Below, in pieces: positions 1 to 9,280 of a stretch of 54,310 bases of DNA. This DNA comes from Desulfovibrio piger ATCC 29098 (GTDB lineage: Bacteria; Desulfobacterota; Desulfovibrionia; Desulfovibrionales; Desulfovibrionaceae), in the NCBI RefSeq assembly GCF_000156375.1, contig NZ_DS996359.1, positions 801,604 through 855,913 on the forward strand. The letters are read 5' to 3'. The notes beneath the pieces were generated by a model. It was not told where the DNA came from, did no database searches, and saw nothing but the letters and a program-made list of their open reading frames with translations. A program made the translations under genes and the position numbers. Position 1 is the stretch's first letter; each line of letters begins with the position of its first letter.

Positions 1-182
1 ATCACGGGGAGGGCCATCCTCTCTTGGCCGGAGTACAGGGACTTCAGAGGGGAAGAGGGGAGATGCCGCTTCGTTGGCTGCTGTCTGCGGTAGGGGATAC
101 GCGATGGCTCCCGGCAGAGGGACGATGCCGGCGGGGCCGGGAAATTTTTAGATGGCCTGCATGGGTGCAGGATGCAGGACGT

Positions 183-220
183 AAAAAAAGAGGAACGCTG
201 CGGAGCGTCCCTCTTTTTTT
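183..220. terminator. Bidirectional terminator at the left edge
   Basis: A hairpin with 10-bp arms (one mismatch; GAGGAACGCT against AGCGTCCCTC) is flanked by seven A on the left and seven T on the right, so it can end transcription in both directions. It lies 58 bp beyond the stop of yedF on the minus strand. I see no gene in the remaining bases 1-182. Confidence 0.75.
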
Positions 221-277
221 ATGCCTCATGCGCGGGCAGGGAAAGGTGGTTTCCCGCACGGCCCGCAGGCGTTGCGG

Positions 278-889
278 TCAGGGCCGGATGACCTTGTCGG
301 CCAGGGAAAGACTGGTCACCACGTCCATCATGTTGGTGGTCTCGCCCACCTGCTTGGCTTCCAGCAGGTTGAAGAAGTTCAGGCAGGTACCGCAGACAAG
401 GATGCTGACGCCGTTGCTTTCCAGCTGCTTCAGGGTATCCAGGCACTTGCCTTCCGTGGCCGCCAGTTTGACGCCGCCGTTGAGCAGCACGATGCGCCAC
501 AGGGACGCCCCCAGTTCGGGCAGGCTGGCCAGGAAGTTTTCCATCAGGCGGGCGCCCAGTTCATCATCGCCGCGGCCCAGGGTATCGGTGGTGATGAGGA
601 CCAGGGTCTTGCGGCTTTCCGTGTCCGCTGCCGGGGCGGTGGCCGGGGCCTGTTCCGGAGCTTCCACCTGCGTGGCGCTGCTCAGGCCGTGCACTTCCCA
701 CAGTGCGCTTTCGGGCTGGCTGACGCTGACTTCAAAGCCGCTGCGGCGCAGGAAGCGGCTCACGTTCTCGCTGGCGGCGGCGTTGTCCACCAGGACGATC
801 AGCTCCTGCGGCCGTCCCTGTTCCAGGGCGTCGCGGGTGCGCATCACAGGCTGGGGGCAGGCAAGGCCCCGACAATCCAGGGTTTTCAT
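278..889 (-). CDS. yedF: YedF: TusA/SirA-DsrE fusion, selenium metabolism protein
   Basis: 203 residues. The N-terminal 75 or so residues are a TusA/SirA-like domain with the sulfur-carrier motif LDCRGLACPQP (Cys at the CP position). The C-terminal half, from about residue 95, is a DsrE-like domain with a Cys-rich segment near CGTCLNFF. This architecture is the YedF family, which co-occurs with selenium use in bacteria and probably handles selenium or sulfur as a persulfide/perselenide; the exact reaction is not settled. The start at 889 is chosen because the conserved domain begins there (MKTLDCRG) and an AGGAGG sits just upstream; the open frame runs further 5' without homology. It fits the three selenocysteine genes later in this window. 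Transcribed away from the hydrogenase operon, with its own terminator. Confidence 0.9.
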   Translation of the reverse strand: MKTLDCRGLACPQPVMRTRDALEQGRPQELIVLVDNAAASENVSRFLRRSGFEVSVSQPESALWEVHGLSSATQVEAPEQAPATAPAADTESRKTLVLITTDTLGRGDDELGARLMENFLASLPELGASLWRIVLLNGGVKLAATEGKCLDTLKQLESNGVSILVCGTCLNFFNLLEAKQVGETTNMMDVVTSLSLADKVIRP

Positions 890-1289
890 CTGTAACCTCC
901 TATATTTTCGTTCCGGCATCGTGCCGGTGGTGCCAGTATGCCAGATGCGGCAGGCCGGGTCGAGAGGGGGGCGTACCGGGCGGACACCGCATGGCGGGGG
1001 ACGGGGAGCGTCCGGGTTCTGCATCGCACAGGAGGCTTTTGGCAGGCTCCGTGCGGCATCTCCCGAGGCTGGCTTGGCCGGGCGGCCTTTCCTTTGCCTG
1101 TTTGGGGAAGGACCGGTGCGGTGCCTCCGGAGGAGGGGGAAAAGAAAAATTTTTTCCAGTGCCGGCGGGCGATCATGCGGTCGCGGGGGCCCTGTCCACT
1201 GCCGGAAAACTTCCGGGGCGGTTGACCTGATGCCGGTGGCAGGGTAGGATGGCGGCCAATGGCGGAATTCTCCGCCGCAAGGAGGCATC

Positions 1290-1310
1290 ATGTTCATTGT
1301 CCGTTTGTGA
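1290..1310 (+). CDS. Possible six-residue leader peptide (MFIVRL) before hynB
   Basis: ATG is preceded by AAGGAGG with a 4-nt gap, and the frame ends in TGA after six codons. A compact stem-loop begins about 3 nt after the TGA: outer arms AGCCGG/CCGGCT and inner arms GACGCG/CGCGTC. The layout resembles a leader peptide with an attenuator or translational sensor. This is a structural guess only; no conservation data are available, and hynB starts 264 bp further on. Confidence 0.25.
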   Translation: MFIVRL

Positions 1311-1313
1311 AGT

Positions 1314-1351
1314 AGCCGGCTGAGGACGCGGGTTCGCGTCATTTCCGGCTG
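1314..1351 (+). promoter_or_regulatory. Nested hairpin in the hynB leader
   Basis: AGCCGG (1314-1319) pairs with CCGGCT about 30 nt on, enclosing the perfect hairpin GACGCG-GGTT-CGCGTC. No T-run follows, so it is not a simple terminator. It may be a regulatory leader structure of the hydrogenase operon. Confidence 0.35.
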
Positions 1352-1573
1352 CGGCGCGGGCAATGGATGGCATGCCCACGCATAATCCCTCCCATTCCTT
1401 CCCCTCGCCGCATACTCCCCATTCGACCATGCATGGCCTTGGTCGTCCTTTGCTGTGGCATGCACCTCATGCAGTGGACGGCAGTCGGGGGAAGGCTCCG
1501 TGGCTGGAGCCTTCCATTTCATCTTGTGCGGTCTTTATGTTCGTTTATCTCATCCTGCAGACAGGAGGCACGT

Positions 1574-2527
1574 ATGCGTATTGCCGTTGGTCTGGGCAAA
1601 AAAGGTGGGGAGGAGCGTCTGGCGCAACAGGGCGTCAGCCGTCGTGATTTTTTGAAATTCTGCACGGCCGTGGCCGTGACCATGGGCCTTGGGCCCAGCA
1701 TGGCCACGGAAGTGGCCGCGGCGCTGACCAATCGCCGCGCCTCCGTGGTCTATCTGCACTGCGCTGAATGCACGGGCTGTTCCGAGGCCCTGCTGCGCAC
1801 CTGCAAACCCTTTCTCGACACCCTGATCCTGGACACCATCTCCCTGGATTATCACGAAACCATCATGGCCGCCGCGGGCGAGGCCGCCGAGGCCGCGCTG
1901 GAACAGGCCATCAGCAATCCCGAAGGCTTCATCTGCGTGGTGGAAGGCGCCATCCCCACGGCCATGGACGGCAAGTACGGCTATGTGGGCGGCCACACCA
2001 TGCTGGATCTGTGCAAGCGCGTGCTGCCCAAGGCCAAGGCCGTGGTCACCATGGGCACCTGTGCCGCTTACGGCGGCGTGCAGGCCGCCAAGCCCAACCC
2101 CACCGGCTCCGTGGGCGTCAATGACTGCTTCGCCAAGCTGGGCATGGACGTGAAGGCCATCAATATCCCGGGCTGCCCGCCCAACCCCCTGAACCTGGTG
2201 GGCACGCTGGTGGCCTTTTTGCAGAACAAGGAGATCAAGCTCGACGATCTGGGCCGTCCGCTCATGTTCTACGGCCAGTCCGTGCACGACCTGTGCGAAC
2301 GCCGTGTCCATTTCGACGCGGGCGAGTTCGCGCCTTCCTTCGATTCCGAGGAAGCGCGCAAGGGCTGGTGCCTGTACGACCTGGGCTGCAAGGGGCCCAG
2401 CACCTACAACAACTGCCCCAAGGCCCTGTTCAACGAGACCAACTGGCCCGTGCGGGCCGGACATCCCTGCATCGGTTGCAGCGAGCCCAATTTCTGGGAT
2501 GACCTGTCGCCTTTTTACCAGAACTAG
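1574..2527 (+). CDS. hynB: Periplasmic [NiFe] hydrogenase small subunit
   Basis: 317 residues. The start at 1574 has an AGGAGG 6 nt upstream and gives a twin-arginine signal with SRRDFLKFC at residues 22-30, so the folded enzyme is exported by Tat together with the large subunit. The mature part carries the Fe-S cluster ligands of the family: CAECTGC (proximal cluster), [14 protein letters not shown], and the distal/medial set in [12 protein letters not shown] and HPCIGCSEP. It passes electrons from the active site through three Fe-S clusters, normally to periplasmic type I c3 cytochromes in Desulfovibrio. The large subunit gene follows after 12 bp. The length is normal for HynB. Confidence 0.95.
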   Translation: MRIAVGLGKKGGEERLAQQGVSRRDFLKFCTAVAVTMGLGPSMATEVAAALTNRRASVVYLHCAECTGCSEALLRTCKPFLDTLILDTISLDYHETIMAAAGEAAEAALEQAISNPEGFICVVEGAIPTAMDGKYGYVGGHTMLDLCKRVLPKAKAVVTMGTCAAYGGVQAAKPNPTGSVGVNDCFAKLGMDVKAINIPGCPPNPLNLVGTLVAFLQNKEIKLDDLGRPLMFYGQSVHDLCERRVHFDAGEFAPSFDSEEARKGWCLYDLGCKGPSTYNNCPKALFNETNWPVRAGHPCIGCSEPNFWDDLSPFYQN

Positions 2528-2539
2528 GGAGCTGCCAGC

Positions 2540-4225
2540 ATGAGCCAAGTTATGAAAACGCCCCAGAGCAATTTCTCCGGCCCCATCGTCGTTGACCCGC
2601 TGACCCGTATCGAAGGCCATTTGCGCATCGAGGTGGAAGTGGAGAACGGCCGCATCAAGGATGCCCGCAGCTGCGGCACCCTGTATCGCGGTCTGGAAGT
2701 GATCCTCAAGGGCCGTGACCCCCGCGATGCCCAGCACTTCACCCAGCGTACCTGCGGCGTGTGCACCTACACCCACGCCCTGGCCTCCACCCGCGCCCTG
2801 GAAGACGCCATGGGCCTGACCCTGCCCGCCAATGCCACCTATATCCGCAATCTGGTGCTGGGCCTGCTGTTCATGCACGACCACATGGTGCACTTCTATC
2901 ATCTGCACGCCCTGGACTTCGTGGACGTGACCGCCGCCCTCAAGGCCGATCCGGCCAAGGCCGCGGCGCTGGCCTCGTCCATCTCGCCCCGCAAGGCTAC
3001 GGCCGATGACTTCAAGGCCGTGCAGGCCCGCCTGAAGGCCTTTGTGGACAGCGGCCAGCTGGGCCCCTTCACCAACGCCTATTTCCTGGGCGGGCATCCG
3101 GCCTATTATCTGGATCCCGAAGCCAACCTCGTGGCCACGGCCCACTATCTGGAAGCCCTGCGCGTGCAGGTCAGCGCCGCCAAGGCCATGGCCGTGTTCG
3201 GCGCCAAGAACCCGCATCCCCAGTTCCTGATCCCCGGCGGCGTGACCTGTTACGAATCCCTGACGCCCGAGCGCATCAAGGAATTCCGCGACCTGTACCT
3301 GCAGGCCCGCAAATTCATCGAAGAAGTCTACATCCCCGACCTGCTGCTGGTGGCCGGTGCCTACAAGGACTGGGCCGCGCTGGGCTGCGGTTGCCGCAAC
3401 TTCATGGCCTTTGGCGAATTCCCCGAAGTGGGCGGCGAACGCGACATCACCAAACGCTGGCTCAAGCCCGGCGTGCTGCTGGACGGCAAGCTGGATACCG
3501 TGCATCCCTTCGATGCCGGCAAGATCGCCGAGCATGTGCGCCACAGCTGGTATGAAGGCGAGGAGGCCCGCGCCCCCTATGATGGCGAGACCAAGCCCGC
3601 CTTCACCCGCATGGGCGATACGGACCGCTACTCCTGGCTCAAGGCGCCGCGTTATGACGGCCTGGCCATGGAGACCGGCCCGCTGGCCCAGATGCTGGTG
3701 TCCTATGCCCAGGGCCATGAAGCCGTGAAGCCCGCGGTGGACAAGGTCCTTGCCGCTCTGGGCGTGGGACCGGAAGCCCTGTTCTCCACCCTGGGCCGTA
3801 CCGCCGCCCGCGGCGTCGAGACCCTGGTCATCGCCCAGCAGGTGGAAAAGTGGCTGGCCGAATACGAAGCCAACATCGCCGGCGGCGACAAGAAGATCGC
3901 CATGGAATGCAGCGTGCCCAAGGAAGGACGCGGCGTGGGCTTCGTCAATGCCCCGCGCGGCGGCCTGTCGCACTGGCTGCGCATCGAAGACGGCAAGATC
4001 GGCAACTTCCAGCTGGTGGTGCCCACCACCTGGAACCTGGGGCCCCGGGACGCCAAGCATGTGCTGAGCGCTGCCGAACAGGCTCTGGTGGGCACGCCCG
4101 TGGCTGATCCCAAGCGACCTGTGGAGATCCTGCGCACCATCCATTCCTTCGACCCCTGCATCGCCTGCGCCGTGCATGTCATCGACGGCGAGACCAATCA
4201 GGTGCACGCGTTCAAGGTCCTGTAA
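2540..4225 (+). CDS. hynA: Periplasmic [NiFe] hydrogenase large subunit
   Basis: 561 residues; catalytic subunit that oxidises or produces H2. The N-terminal nickel motif RTCGVCTYTH and the C-terminal motif DPCIACAVH are both present. The first residue of the second motif is Cys (TGC codon), not selenocysteine, so this is the plain [NiFe] type and not [NiFeSe]. The 15 residues after the His are the extension removed by the maturation protease encoded next. It has no signal peptide of its own, as expected for export piggybacked on HynB. A GC-rich hairpin with T5 lies between its stop and the protease gene. Confidence 0.96.
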   Translation: MSQVMKTPQSNFSGPIVVDPLTRIEGHLRIEVEVENGRIKDARSCGTLYRGLEVILKGRDPRDAQHFTQRTCGVCTYTHALASTRALEDAMGLTLPANATYIRNLVLGLLFMHDHMVHFYHLHALDFVDVTAALKADPAKAAALASSISPRKATADDFKAVQARLKAFVDSGQLGPFTNAYFLGGHPAYYLDPEANLVATAHYLEALRVQVSAAKAMAVFGAKNPHPQFLIPGGVTCYESLTPERIKEFRDLYLQARKFIEEVYIPDLLLVAGAYKDWAALGCGCRNFMAFGEFPEVGGERDITKRWLKPGVLLDGKLDTVHPFDAGKIAEHVRHSWYEGEEARAPYDGETKPAFTRMGDTDRYSWLKAPRYDGLAMETGPLAQMLVSYAQGHEAVKPAVDKVLAALGVGPEALFSTLGRTAARGVETLVIAQQVEKWLAEYEANIAGGDKKIAMECSVPKEGRGVGFVNAPRGGLSHWLRIEDGKIGNFQLVVPTTWNLGPRDAKHVLSAAEQALVGTPVADPKRPVEILRTIHSFDPCIACAVHVIDGETNQVHAFKVL

Positions 4226-4241
4226 TCCGTATCGACCGCTG

Positions 4242-4278
4242 GGGGAAGGGCCGTACGCAAGGGGCCCTTCCCCTTTTT
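4242..4278 (+). terminator. Intercistronic terminator/attenuator after hynA
   Basis: Arms GGGGAAGGGCC (4242-4252) and GGCCCTTCCCC (4263-4273) form a perfect 11-bp stem followed by TTTTT. It sits between hynA and the protease gene, so it may lower protease expression relative to the structural subunits. Confidence 0.75.
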
Positions 4279-4320
4279 CATGGGCCGTCCGCCGGGACGG
4301 CTGCCATCCGAGGAGGCTCC

Positions 4321-4827
4321 ATGAGCGAGACCGTGGCCGCTCCCCGCGTACTGATCATGGGCGTGGGCAATATCCTGCTGCGCGACGAAGGCTTTGGCGT
4401 GGCTGCCGTGAACTATCTGGAAAAGGCCTACCACTGGCCGGAGAACGTGTGTTTGCAGGAAGGGGCCACACAGGGGCTTTTGCTCATGTCCGAACTGGAG
4501 GAGTGCGACCTGCTGGTGGTGCTGGACGTGGTGCTGGGCGGCAAGGAACCGGGCACGGTCTATCTGCTGGAGAATGAAGACCTGAGCCGCAGCCTGAGCT
4601 TTCAGGGCTCCATGCACCAGACGGATCTGCTCCAGACCCTGCAGGTCTGCGAGCTGGCCGGGTGCCGTCCGCAATGCCTGGCCTTTGGTCTCCAGCCCTT
4701 TGACTGGCGCACCATGCAGGTGGGCCTTTCGCCCGAGGCCGAGGCCATGCTGCCGGTCTTTGCGGAAAAAGTGGTGGCCGAACTGGCCCGGCGCGGCATC
4801 GTGGCCCGCCGGAAAGAAACGGCCTGA
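4321..4827 (+). CDS. hynC: Hydrogenase maturation endopeptidase (HyaD/HynC type)
   Basis: 168 residues. The N-terminus VLIMGVGNILLRDEGFG is the signature of the HyaD/HybD/HycI protease family, with the conserved Glu and Asp that sense nickel. It cuts the C-terminal tail of the large subunit after the DPCxxCxxH His once nickel is inserted, which closes the active site. Position directly downstream of hynA, on the same strand, supports that partner. A good ribosome site (GAGGAGG) precedes the ATG. The gene letter for this protease varies between Desulfovibrio species, so the symbol is tentative. Confidence 0.9.
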   Translation: MSETVAAPRVLIMGVGNILLRDEGFGVAAVNYLEKAYHWPENVCLQEGATQGLLLMSELEECDLLVVLDVVLGGKEPGTVYLLENEDLSRSLSFQGSMHQTDLLQTLQVCELAGCRPQCLAFGLQPFDWRTMQVGLSPEAEAMLPVFAEKVVAELARRGIVARRKETA

Positions 4828-5209
4828 GCGGAAGTACCGGGGAAAGTCCCTGCCGCTCCGTCCGGAATCGGCAACATATGAAAAAAGCTCCCTGAAAAGG
4901 GAGCTTTTTGCGTTCAGCAGCAGAAAAAGCAGGGTACGGACAGGCGCACAGGGTCCACAGGCGGAACCGCGGCGGAAGGGGGGCAGAGAAGCCTTGTCTG
5001 CTGCGCTGTTGCCCTGCCTGTACGTTTGAAGCCTCTTGCCTTTCGCCTGCTCCATCCCAGGGCAGGGCGTGAAGTCCTTCCCAGCACGGCAGCGGCGGGG
5101 ACCGGCGGAGCGACCGGAAAAAATGTTTTGGGAGAAAGGGCGCCCTTGTTCAAAAGGTGCCCTTTCCCCCGCAACAACAGGCCCGCAGCGGCAGGCGGGC
5201 CGGAAAGGG
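4828..5209. other. Convergent intergenic region hynC/queD with terminators
   Basis: No gene seen. It contains the hyn operon terminator (4881-4909), an imperfect hairpin AAAGGGCGCC/GGTGCCCTTT (5135-5165) that would be followed by a T-run on the minus strand, and the stem GGCCCGC/GCGGGCC (5180-5201) close to the queD stop. Confidence 0.6.
4881..4909. terminator. Terminator of the hyn operon
   Basis: A-run, then stem AGCTCCC/GGGAGCT with a TGAAAA-type loop, then TTTTT. The symmetric A and T runs make it usable in both directions. It follows the hynC stop by about 55 bp. Confidence 0.85.
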
Positions 5210-5614
5210 TTAGTCTTCCAGCTCCAGATAGGTGGCGGTCTGCGCGCCCTTTTCGCTGACGCTGACGCTGTGGACGCGCACATGACAGGCGCTCGCATCG
5301 GCGGCTAGGCGACGAGCCACGTTCTGGAAGATGTGGCGGGAGATGTTCTCCGACGATGGATTGATGCGGTCGAAGGGCGGCACCTCGTTGATGATCTGAT
5401 GGTCGAGGAGGGCCAGTTCTTCCTTGAGGGCGCGCTTGAGGACCTTGAAGTCCAGCAGCAGCTCCACGTTCTCGGTGAGCTTGTCGCCTTCCACGGTCAG
5501 TTCCACGGCAAAGTTGTGGCCGTGCAGGCGCTCGCACTTGCCTTCGTAATGGCGCAGGGCATGGCCTGCGGAAATCTCATCGCGCACCGTAAGGCGCCAG
5601 ATTTTCTTGGACAT
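5210..5614 (-). CDS. queD: 6-carboxytetrahydropterin synthase (QueD/PTPS family)
   Basis: 134 residues. It converts 7,8-dihydroneopterin triphosphate to 6-carboxytetrahydropterin in queuosine/7-deazaguanine synthesis; PTPS paralogues do related pterin chemistry. Visible family features are the first zinc His in SAGHAL, the catalytic-Cys/zinc segment KCERLHGHNF, and the SSENISRHIF segment. I take the Met at 5614 (MSKKIW) because the domain starts there and an AAAGGA lies upstream; an in-frame extension to 5677 lacks similarity. No other que genes are nearby. The specific role (queuosine versus a folate-type pterin) cannot be told from sequence alone. Confidence 0.85.
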   Translation of the reverse strand: MSKKIWRLTVRDEISAGHALRHYEGKCERLHGHNFAVELTVEGDKLTENVELLLDFKVLKRALKEELALLDHQIINEVPPFDRINPSSENISRHIFQNVARRLAADASACHVRVHSVSVSEKGAQTATYLELED

Positions 5615-5747
5615 ATCCTTTCCTTTGGCTGTTCTGGCCAGCCAGGGTTCATTCGTGATCCTTTCCCGGCGGGACACCGCCCCGGGAAGGCCTGTCGTCT
5701 GTCCTCCCTGTCCGGATAAAGCGCATTTGGGGGAGGATAGGGGGCCC

Positions 5748-5796
5748 GGGGGAAGGAACCCCCTTTGGGCGCTAGTTAAAGGGGGTCCTTCCCCCG
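5748..5796. terminator. Long inverted repeat downstream of dnaE
   Basis: Arms of about 18 bp (GGGGGAAGGAACCCCCTTT against AAAGGGGGTCCTTCCCCC, one base difference) surround a short spacer just beyond the dnaE stop. It lacks a clear T-run on the minus strand, so it may be a weak terminator or an mRNA-stabilising hairpin. Confidence 0.5.
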
Positions 5797-5806
5797 GAAA
5801 CGTTTT

Positions 5807-8800
5807 TTACCCGGCCCAGGCGGCCAGGGCCCTGTCCAGTTCGGGGCCGGGGCTGACGCGGAACTGCGGCCCCAGCGTGAGGTGGCAGCGCACGCCGTCC
5901 AGCAGGACCATGGCTTCGGCCTCCACATTGCCGGGGTGGGCTTCCAGGATGGCCTTGAGGGCCAGGATGTCTTCCTCGCCCAGGCGGTGGGCCGGTATCT
6001 GCACGCAGATGGGCGTATCGCTCTGGCCGCAGGCCTCGGAAAGCAGAGTTACGCTCTGGCCCAGCAGCTTGACCTCGCGGCTGGTCTCTTCGCCGTCCTC
6101 GTCGCTGTCGCGGGTCTCGTCCACCTGGCTGTCCACCGTGGCGCGCAGGCAAAGGGGCTGTTCGCTCTTGAGCAGCTCGCGGGCCTCGGCATAGGCGCGG
6201 GGGAAGAAGGTGACCTCGGCATGGCCGGTAAGGTCTTCCACGCCCACGAAGGCCATGCGCTCGCCCTTGGACTTGGTGATGACTTCCTTGAGGCTGACCA
6301 CCAGCACGGCGGTGCTCAGTTCGGCCTTGGGGTAGAGGTCGCGGGCGTCTTCCAGCGTGGTCAGGCGCAGGCGGCGCATCTCGCGGCTGAAGGGCTGGAG
6401 GGGATGGCTGGTGAGGAAGAAGCCCAGGGCCTCTTTCTCGTTCTTGAGGCGCTGGTCCTCGTCCATCTCGGGGATGCCGGACTCGGGGCAGTCGAAGCCG
6501 ATGCCGGGCTGGGGCTTGGCTTCCACCTGCGGGGCCATGGCCAGCAGGGATATCTGGTTGGAGTTCTTTTCCTTGGCCTTTTTCTGGGCGCGGGTGACCA
6601 CCGTGTCCAGAGCGGCCAGCAGGGCCGCGCGCGAAACGCCGAAGCAGTCGCAGGCGCCGCCCTTGATGAGGGCTTCGAGCACGCGCTTGGTGACCTTGCG
6701 CAGGTCCACGCGGCAGCACATGTCGAAGAGGGAAACGTATTCGCCGTCCTTGCGGGCGTCCATGATCTCGGTGATGGCGCTGTCGCCCACGTTCTTGATG
6801 CCGCCCAGACCGAACACAACCTTGCCCTCGCGGGCCGAGAAGGAACGCTGGCTGGCATTGACCGAGGGCTGCACCACGTCGATGCCCATGTCCTTGCAGC
6901 AGGAGATGTACTTGAGCAGCTTTTCCTGGTTGCTCATTTCCGAGGTGAGCAGGGCGGCCATGAACTCCACGGTATGGTGCACCTTGAGGTAGGCCGTGAA
7001 GTAGGAGATCTGGGCATAGGCGGCGGAGTGCGACTTGTTGAAGCCGTATTCCGCGAATTTTTCCATCAAGTCGAAGATCTCGTCGGCCTTGGCCTTGTCC
7101 ACGCCGTTCTTCTGCGCGCCTTCCACGAACTTGACGCGTTCCTTGGCCATGGCTTCGGGCTTTTTCTTGCCCATGGCGCGGCGCAGCAGGTCAGCGCCGC
7201 CCAGGGTGTAGCTGGCGATGATCTGGGCGATCTGCATGACCTGTTCCTGATAGACGATGACGCCGTAGGTATCGCGCAGGCAGTCGCTGAGGGACTCGTG
7301 CGGATAGACCACGGGCACCTGGCCGTGCTTGCGCTTGATGAATTCGTCCACCATGCCGGAGCCCAGCGGGCCGGGACGGTACAGGGCCAGCATGGCGATG
7401 ACGTCCTCGAAGCACGAGGGCTTGAGCATGCGCAGGTACTGGCGCATGCCCGAGCTTTCCACCTGGAAGATGCCGTCGGTGTCGCCGCGGGCGTAAAGGT
7501 CGTAGGTGGCGGCGTCGGTGAGGGGCAGGTTGTCCAAGTCGGGCGGCGTCTTGCCCTGCAGGGTGATGTTGTCCAGGGTATCCTGGATGAGGGTCATGGT
7601 CTTGAGGCCCAGGAAGTCGAACTTCACCAGACCGGATTTTTCGGTCATGGGGCCGTCGAACTGGGTCACGAGTTCGCCGCGTTTGCCGGTATAGAGGGGC
7701 AGGAATTCGTCCATGGGCCGGGGCGAGACCACCAGACCGGCGGCGTGGGTGGAGGCGTGGCGCGACAGGCCTTCCAGGCGGCGGGCCGTATCCAGCAGCT
7801 TTTTGACCTGCGGGTCGGTATCATACAGGTTCTGGAGGTCGGGCTCGGCTTCCAGGGCCTTGTTGATGGTCATCTTGAGGTCGTCGGGCACCAGCTTGGC
7901 GATGCGGTCGGTCTCGGCAAAGCTCATGCCCAGGGCGCGGCCCACGTCACGCACCACGCCCTTGGCCTTCATGGTACCGAAGGTGGTGATCTGGGCCACG
8001 CTGTCCTTGCCGTAGGTATCCACCATATGCTGGATGACCTCGGTGCGGCGGCGTTCGCAGAAGTCCACGTCGATATCGGGCAGGGAGACGCGTTCGGCGT
8101 TGAGGAAGCGCTCGAAGAGCAGATTGTAGGGCAGGGGGTCCAGGTTGGTGATGCGCAGCGACCAAGCCACCAGCGAACCGGCGGCCGAACCGCGGCCCGG
8201 GCCCACGGGGATGCCGTGGTCCTTGGCCCAGTTGATGAACTCCTGCACGATGAGGAAGTAGCCGGGGAAGCCCATCTCGAGGATGACCTTGAGCTCGTAC
8301 TGCAAGCGGTCGCGGTAGGCCTGCGGGTTGATGTTGGCGCGGTTGGGGTGCTTCTCCAGGCGGCGTTCCAGGCCTTCCTCGGCCAGACGGCGGAACTCGG
8401 AATCCAGGCTGGCGCCTTCGGGCAGCTTGTAGACCGGGAAATAGTGGTGGCCCATGTCCAGTTCCACGTTGCAGCGCTCGGCGATCTCGGCCGTGTTGCT
8501 CAGGGACTGGGGCAGGTGGCCGAACACGGCCTCCATCTCCTCGCCGGACTTGTAGTAGAGGTCATGGGTGCCGAAGCGCATGCGCTTCGGGTCGTCCATG
8601 GTGGTCTGGGTCTGGATGCAGAGCAGCACCTCGTGGGCGTCGGCGTCGTCGGCGTTGAGGTAGTGGCAGTCGTTGGTGGCCACGATGGGCAGCTTGAGGT
8701 GGTCGGCGATCTCCAGCAGGCCCTTGTTGGCGATCTCCTGCTCGGGCAGGCTGTTGGACTGCAGCTCCAAATAAAAGCGGTCCGGGTAGATGTCGGCGTA

Positions 8801-9280
8801 TTCGCGGGCCAGGGCGATGGCGCCGTCCATGTCACCGGCGTTGAGGGCGCGCGGGATCTCGCCCGCGATGCAGGCCGAAAGGCAGATGAGGCCCTCGGAA
8901 TACTGGCGCAGCATGGCCTTGTCCACGCGCGGCTTGTAGTGGAAGCCCTCCAGATAGCTGCGGCTCACCAGCTTGACCAGGTTGTGGTAGCCCTCGATGT
9001 TTTCCGAGAGCAGGATCAGGTGGTTACGCTTGCGGGCCAGCTCGGAGGTCTTGTCCAGGTGGTCGTGGCAGACGTAGACCTCGCAGCCGATGATGGGCTT
9101 GATGCCGAAGTCCTTGCAGGTCAGGAAGAATTTGGCCGCGCCGAACAGGTTGCCGTGGTCGGTGATGGCGCAGGCGGGCATGCCGAAATCCTTGGCACGG
9201 GAGCAGAGATCCTTGACGCGGATGGCGCCGTCGAGAAGGCTGTATTCGGTATGGCAGTGCAAGTGCACGAAATCGGACAT
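5807..9280 (-). CDS. dnaE: DNA polymerase III alpha subunit
   Basis: 1157 residues; replicative polymerase subunit. The N-terminal PHP domain starts with HLHCHTEYSLLDGA. The palm carries the catalytic aspartates in PDIDVDF near residue 400, and the thumb/fingers motif GPGRGSAAGSLVAW lies just before it. The C-terminus contains the OB-fold and tail region, with normal length for a DnaE1 enzyme. It has no exonuclease insertion, so it is not PolC. It stands alone, with the type III effector/chaperone genes upstream on the same strand but 361 bp away. Start is the ATG at 9280, at the first residues of the PHP domain. Confidence 0.97.
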   Translation of the reverse strand: MSDFVHLHCHTEYSLLDGAIRVKDLCSRAKDFGMPACAITDHGNLFGAAKFFLTCKDFGIKPIIGCEVYVCHDHLDKTSELARKRNHLILLSENIEGYHNLVKLVSRSYLEGFHYKPRVDKAMLRQYSEGLICLSACIAGEIPRALNAGDMDGAIALAREYADIYPDRFYLELQSNSLPEQEIANKGLLEIADHLKLPIVATNDCHYLNADDADAHEVLLCIQTQTTMDDPKRMRFGTHDLYYKSGEEMEAVFGHLPQSLSNTAEIAERCNVELDMGHHYFPVYKLPEGASLDSEFRRLAEEGLERRLEKHPNRANINPQAYRDRLQYELKVILEMGFPGYFLIVQEFINWAKDHGIPVGPGRGSAAGSLVAWSLRITNLDPLPYNLLFERFLNAERVSLPDIDVDFCERRRTEVIQHMVDTYGKDSVAQITTFGTMKAKGVVRDVGRALGMSFAETDRIAKLVPDDLKMTINKALEAEPDLQNLYDTDPQVKKLLDTARRLEGLSRHASTHAAGLVVSPRPMDEFLPLYTGKRGELVTQFDGPMTEKSGLVKFDFLGLKTMTLIQDTLDNITLQGKTPPDLDNLPLTDAATYDLYARGDTDGIFQVESSGMRQYLRMLKPSCFEDVIAMLALYRPGPLGSGMVDEFIKRKHGQVPVVYPHESLSDCLRDTYGVIVYQEQVMQIAQIIASYTLGGADLLRRAMGKKKPEAMAKERVKFVEGAQKNGVDKAKADEIFDLMEKFAEYGFNKSHSAAYAQISYFTAYLKVHHTVEFMAALLTSEMSNQEKLLKYISCCKDMGIDVVQPSVNASQRSFSAREGKVVFGLGGIKNVGDSAITEIMDARKDGEYVSLFDMCCRVDLRKVTKRVLEALIKGGACDCFGVSRAALLAALDTVVTRAQKKAKEKNSNQISLLAMAPQVEAKPQPGIGFDCPESGIPEMDEDQRLKNEKEALGFFLTSHPLQPFSREMRRLRLTTLEDARDLYPKAELSTAVLVVSLKEVITKSKGERMAFVGVEDLTGHAEVTFFPRAYAEARELLKSEQPLCLRATVDSQVDETRDSDEDGEETSREVKLLGQSVTLLSEACGQSDTPICVQIPAHRLGEEDILALKAILEAHPGNVEAEAMVLLDGVRCHLTLGPQFRVSPGPELDRALAAWAG

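Larger units (their letters stand above)
890..1573. other. Divergent intergenic region between yedF and hynB
   Basis: About 680 bp without a normal-sized gene. It carries a small hairpin (GGCGGA-ATTC-TCCGCC, 1261-1276), a six-codon reading frame with an AAGGAGG ribosome site (1290-1310), and a nested hairpin directly after its TGA (1314-1351). The rest is presumably the two promoters; I could not identify a convincing -35/-10 or -24/-12 element for hynB. Confidence 0.5.

Noticed and set aside
1550..4207. Very long open frame (over 850 codons) antisense to hynBA
   Set aside because: High-GC codon bias opens the opposite strand. The translation is a His/Gly/Ala-rich shadow with no domain. The same holds for long antisense frames over dnaE (5882-9310), the tct/enolase genes (38370-41114) and MFS/lyase genes (43018-45624).
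2540..4225. Selenium-containing [NiFeSe] hydrogenase
   Set aside because: The C-terminal motif reads DPCIACAVH with a TGC codon; no TGA lies at the nickel ligand. Proximity to yedF alone is not evidence.
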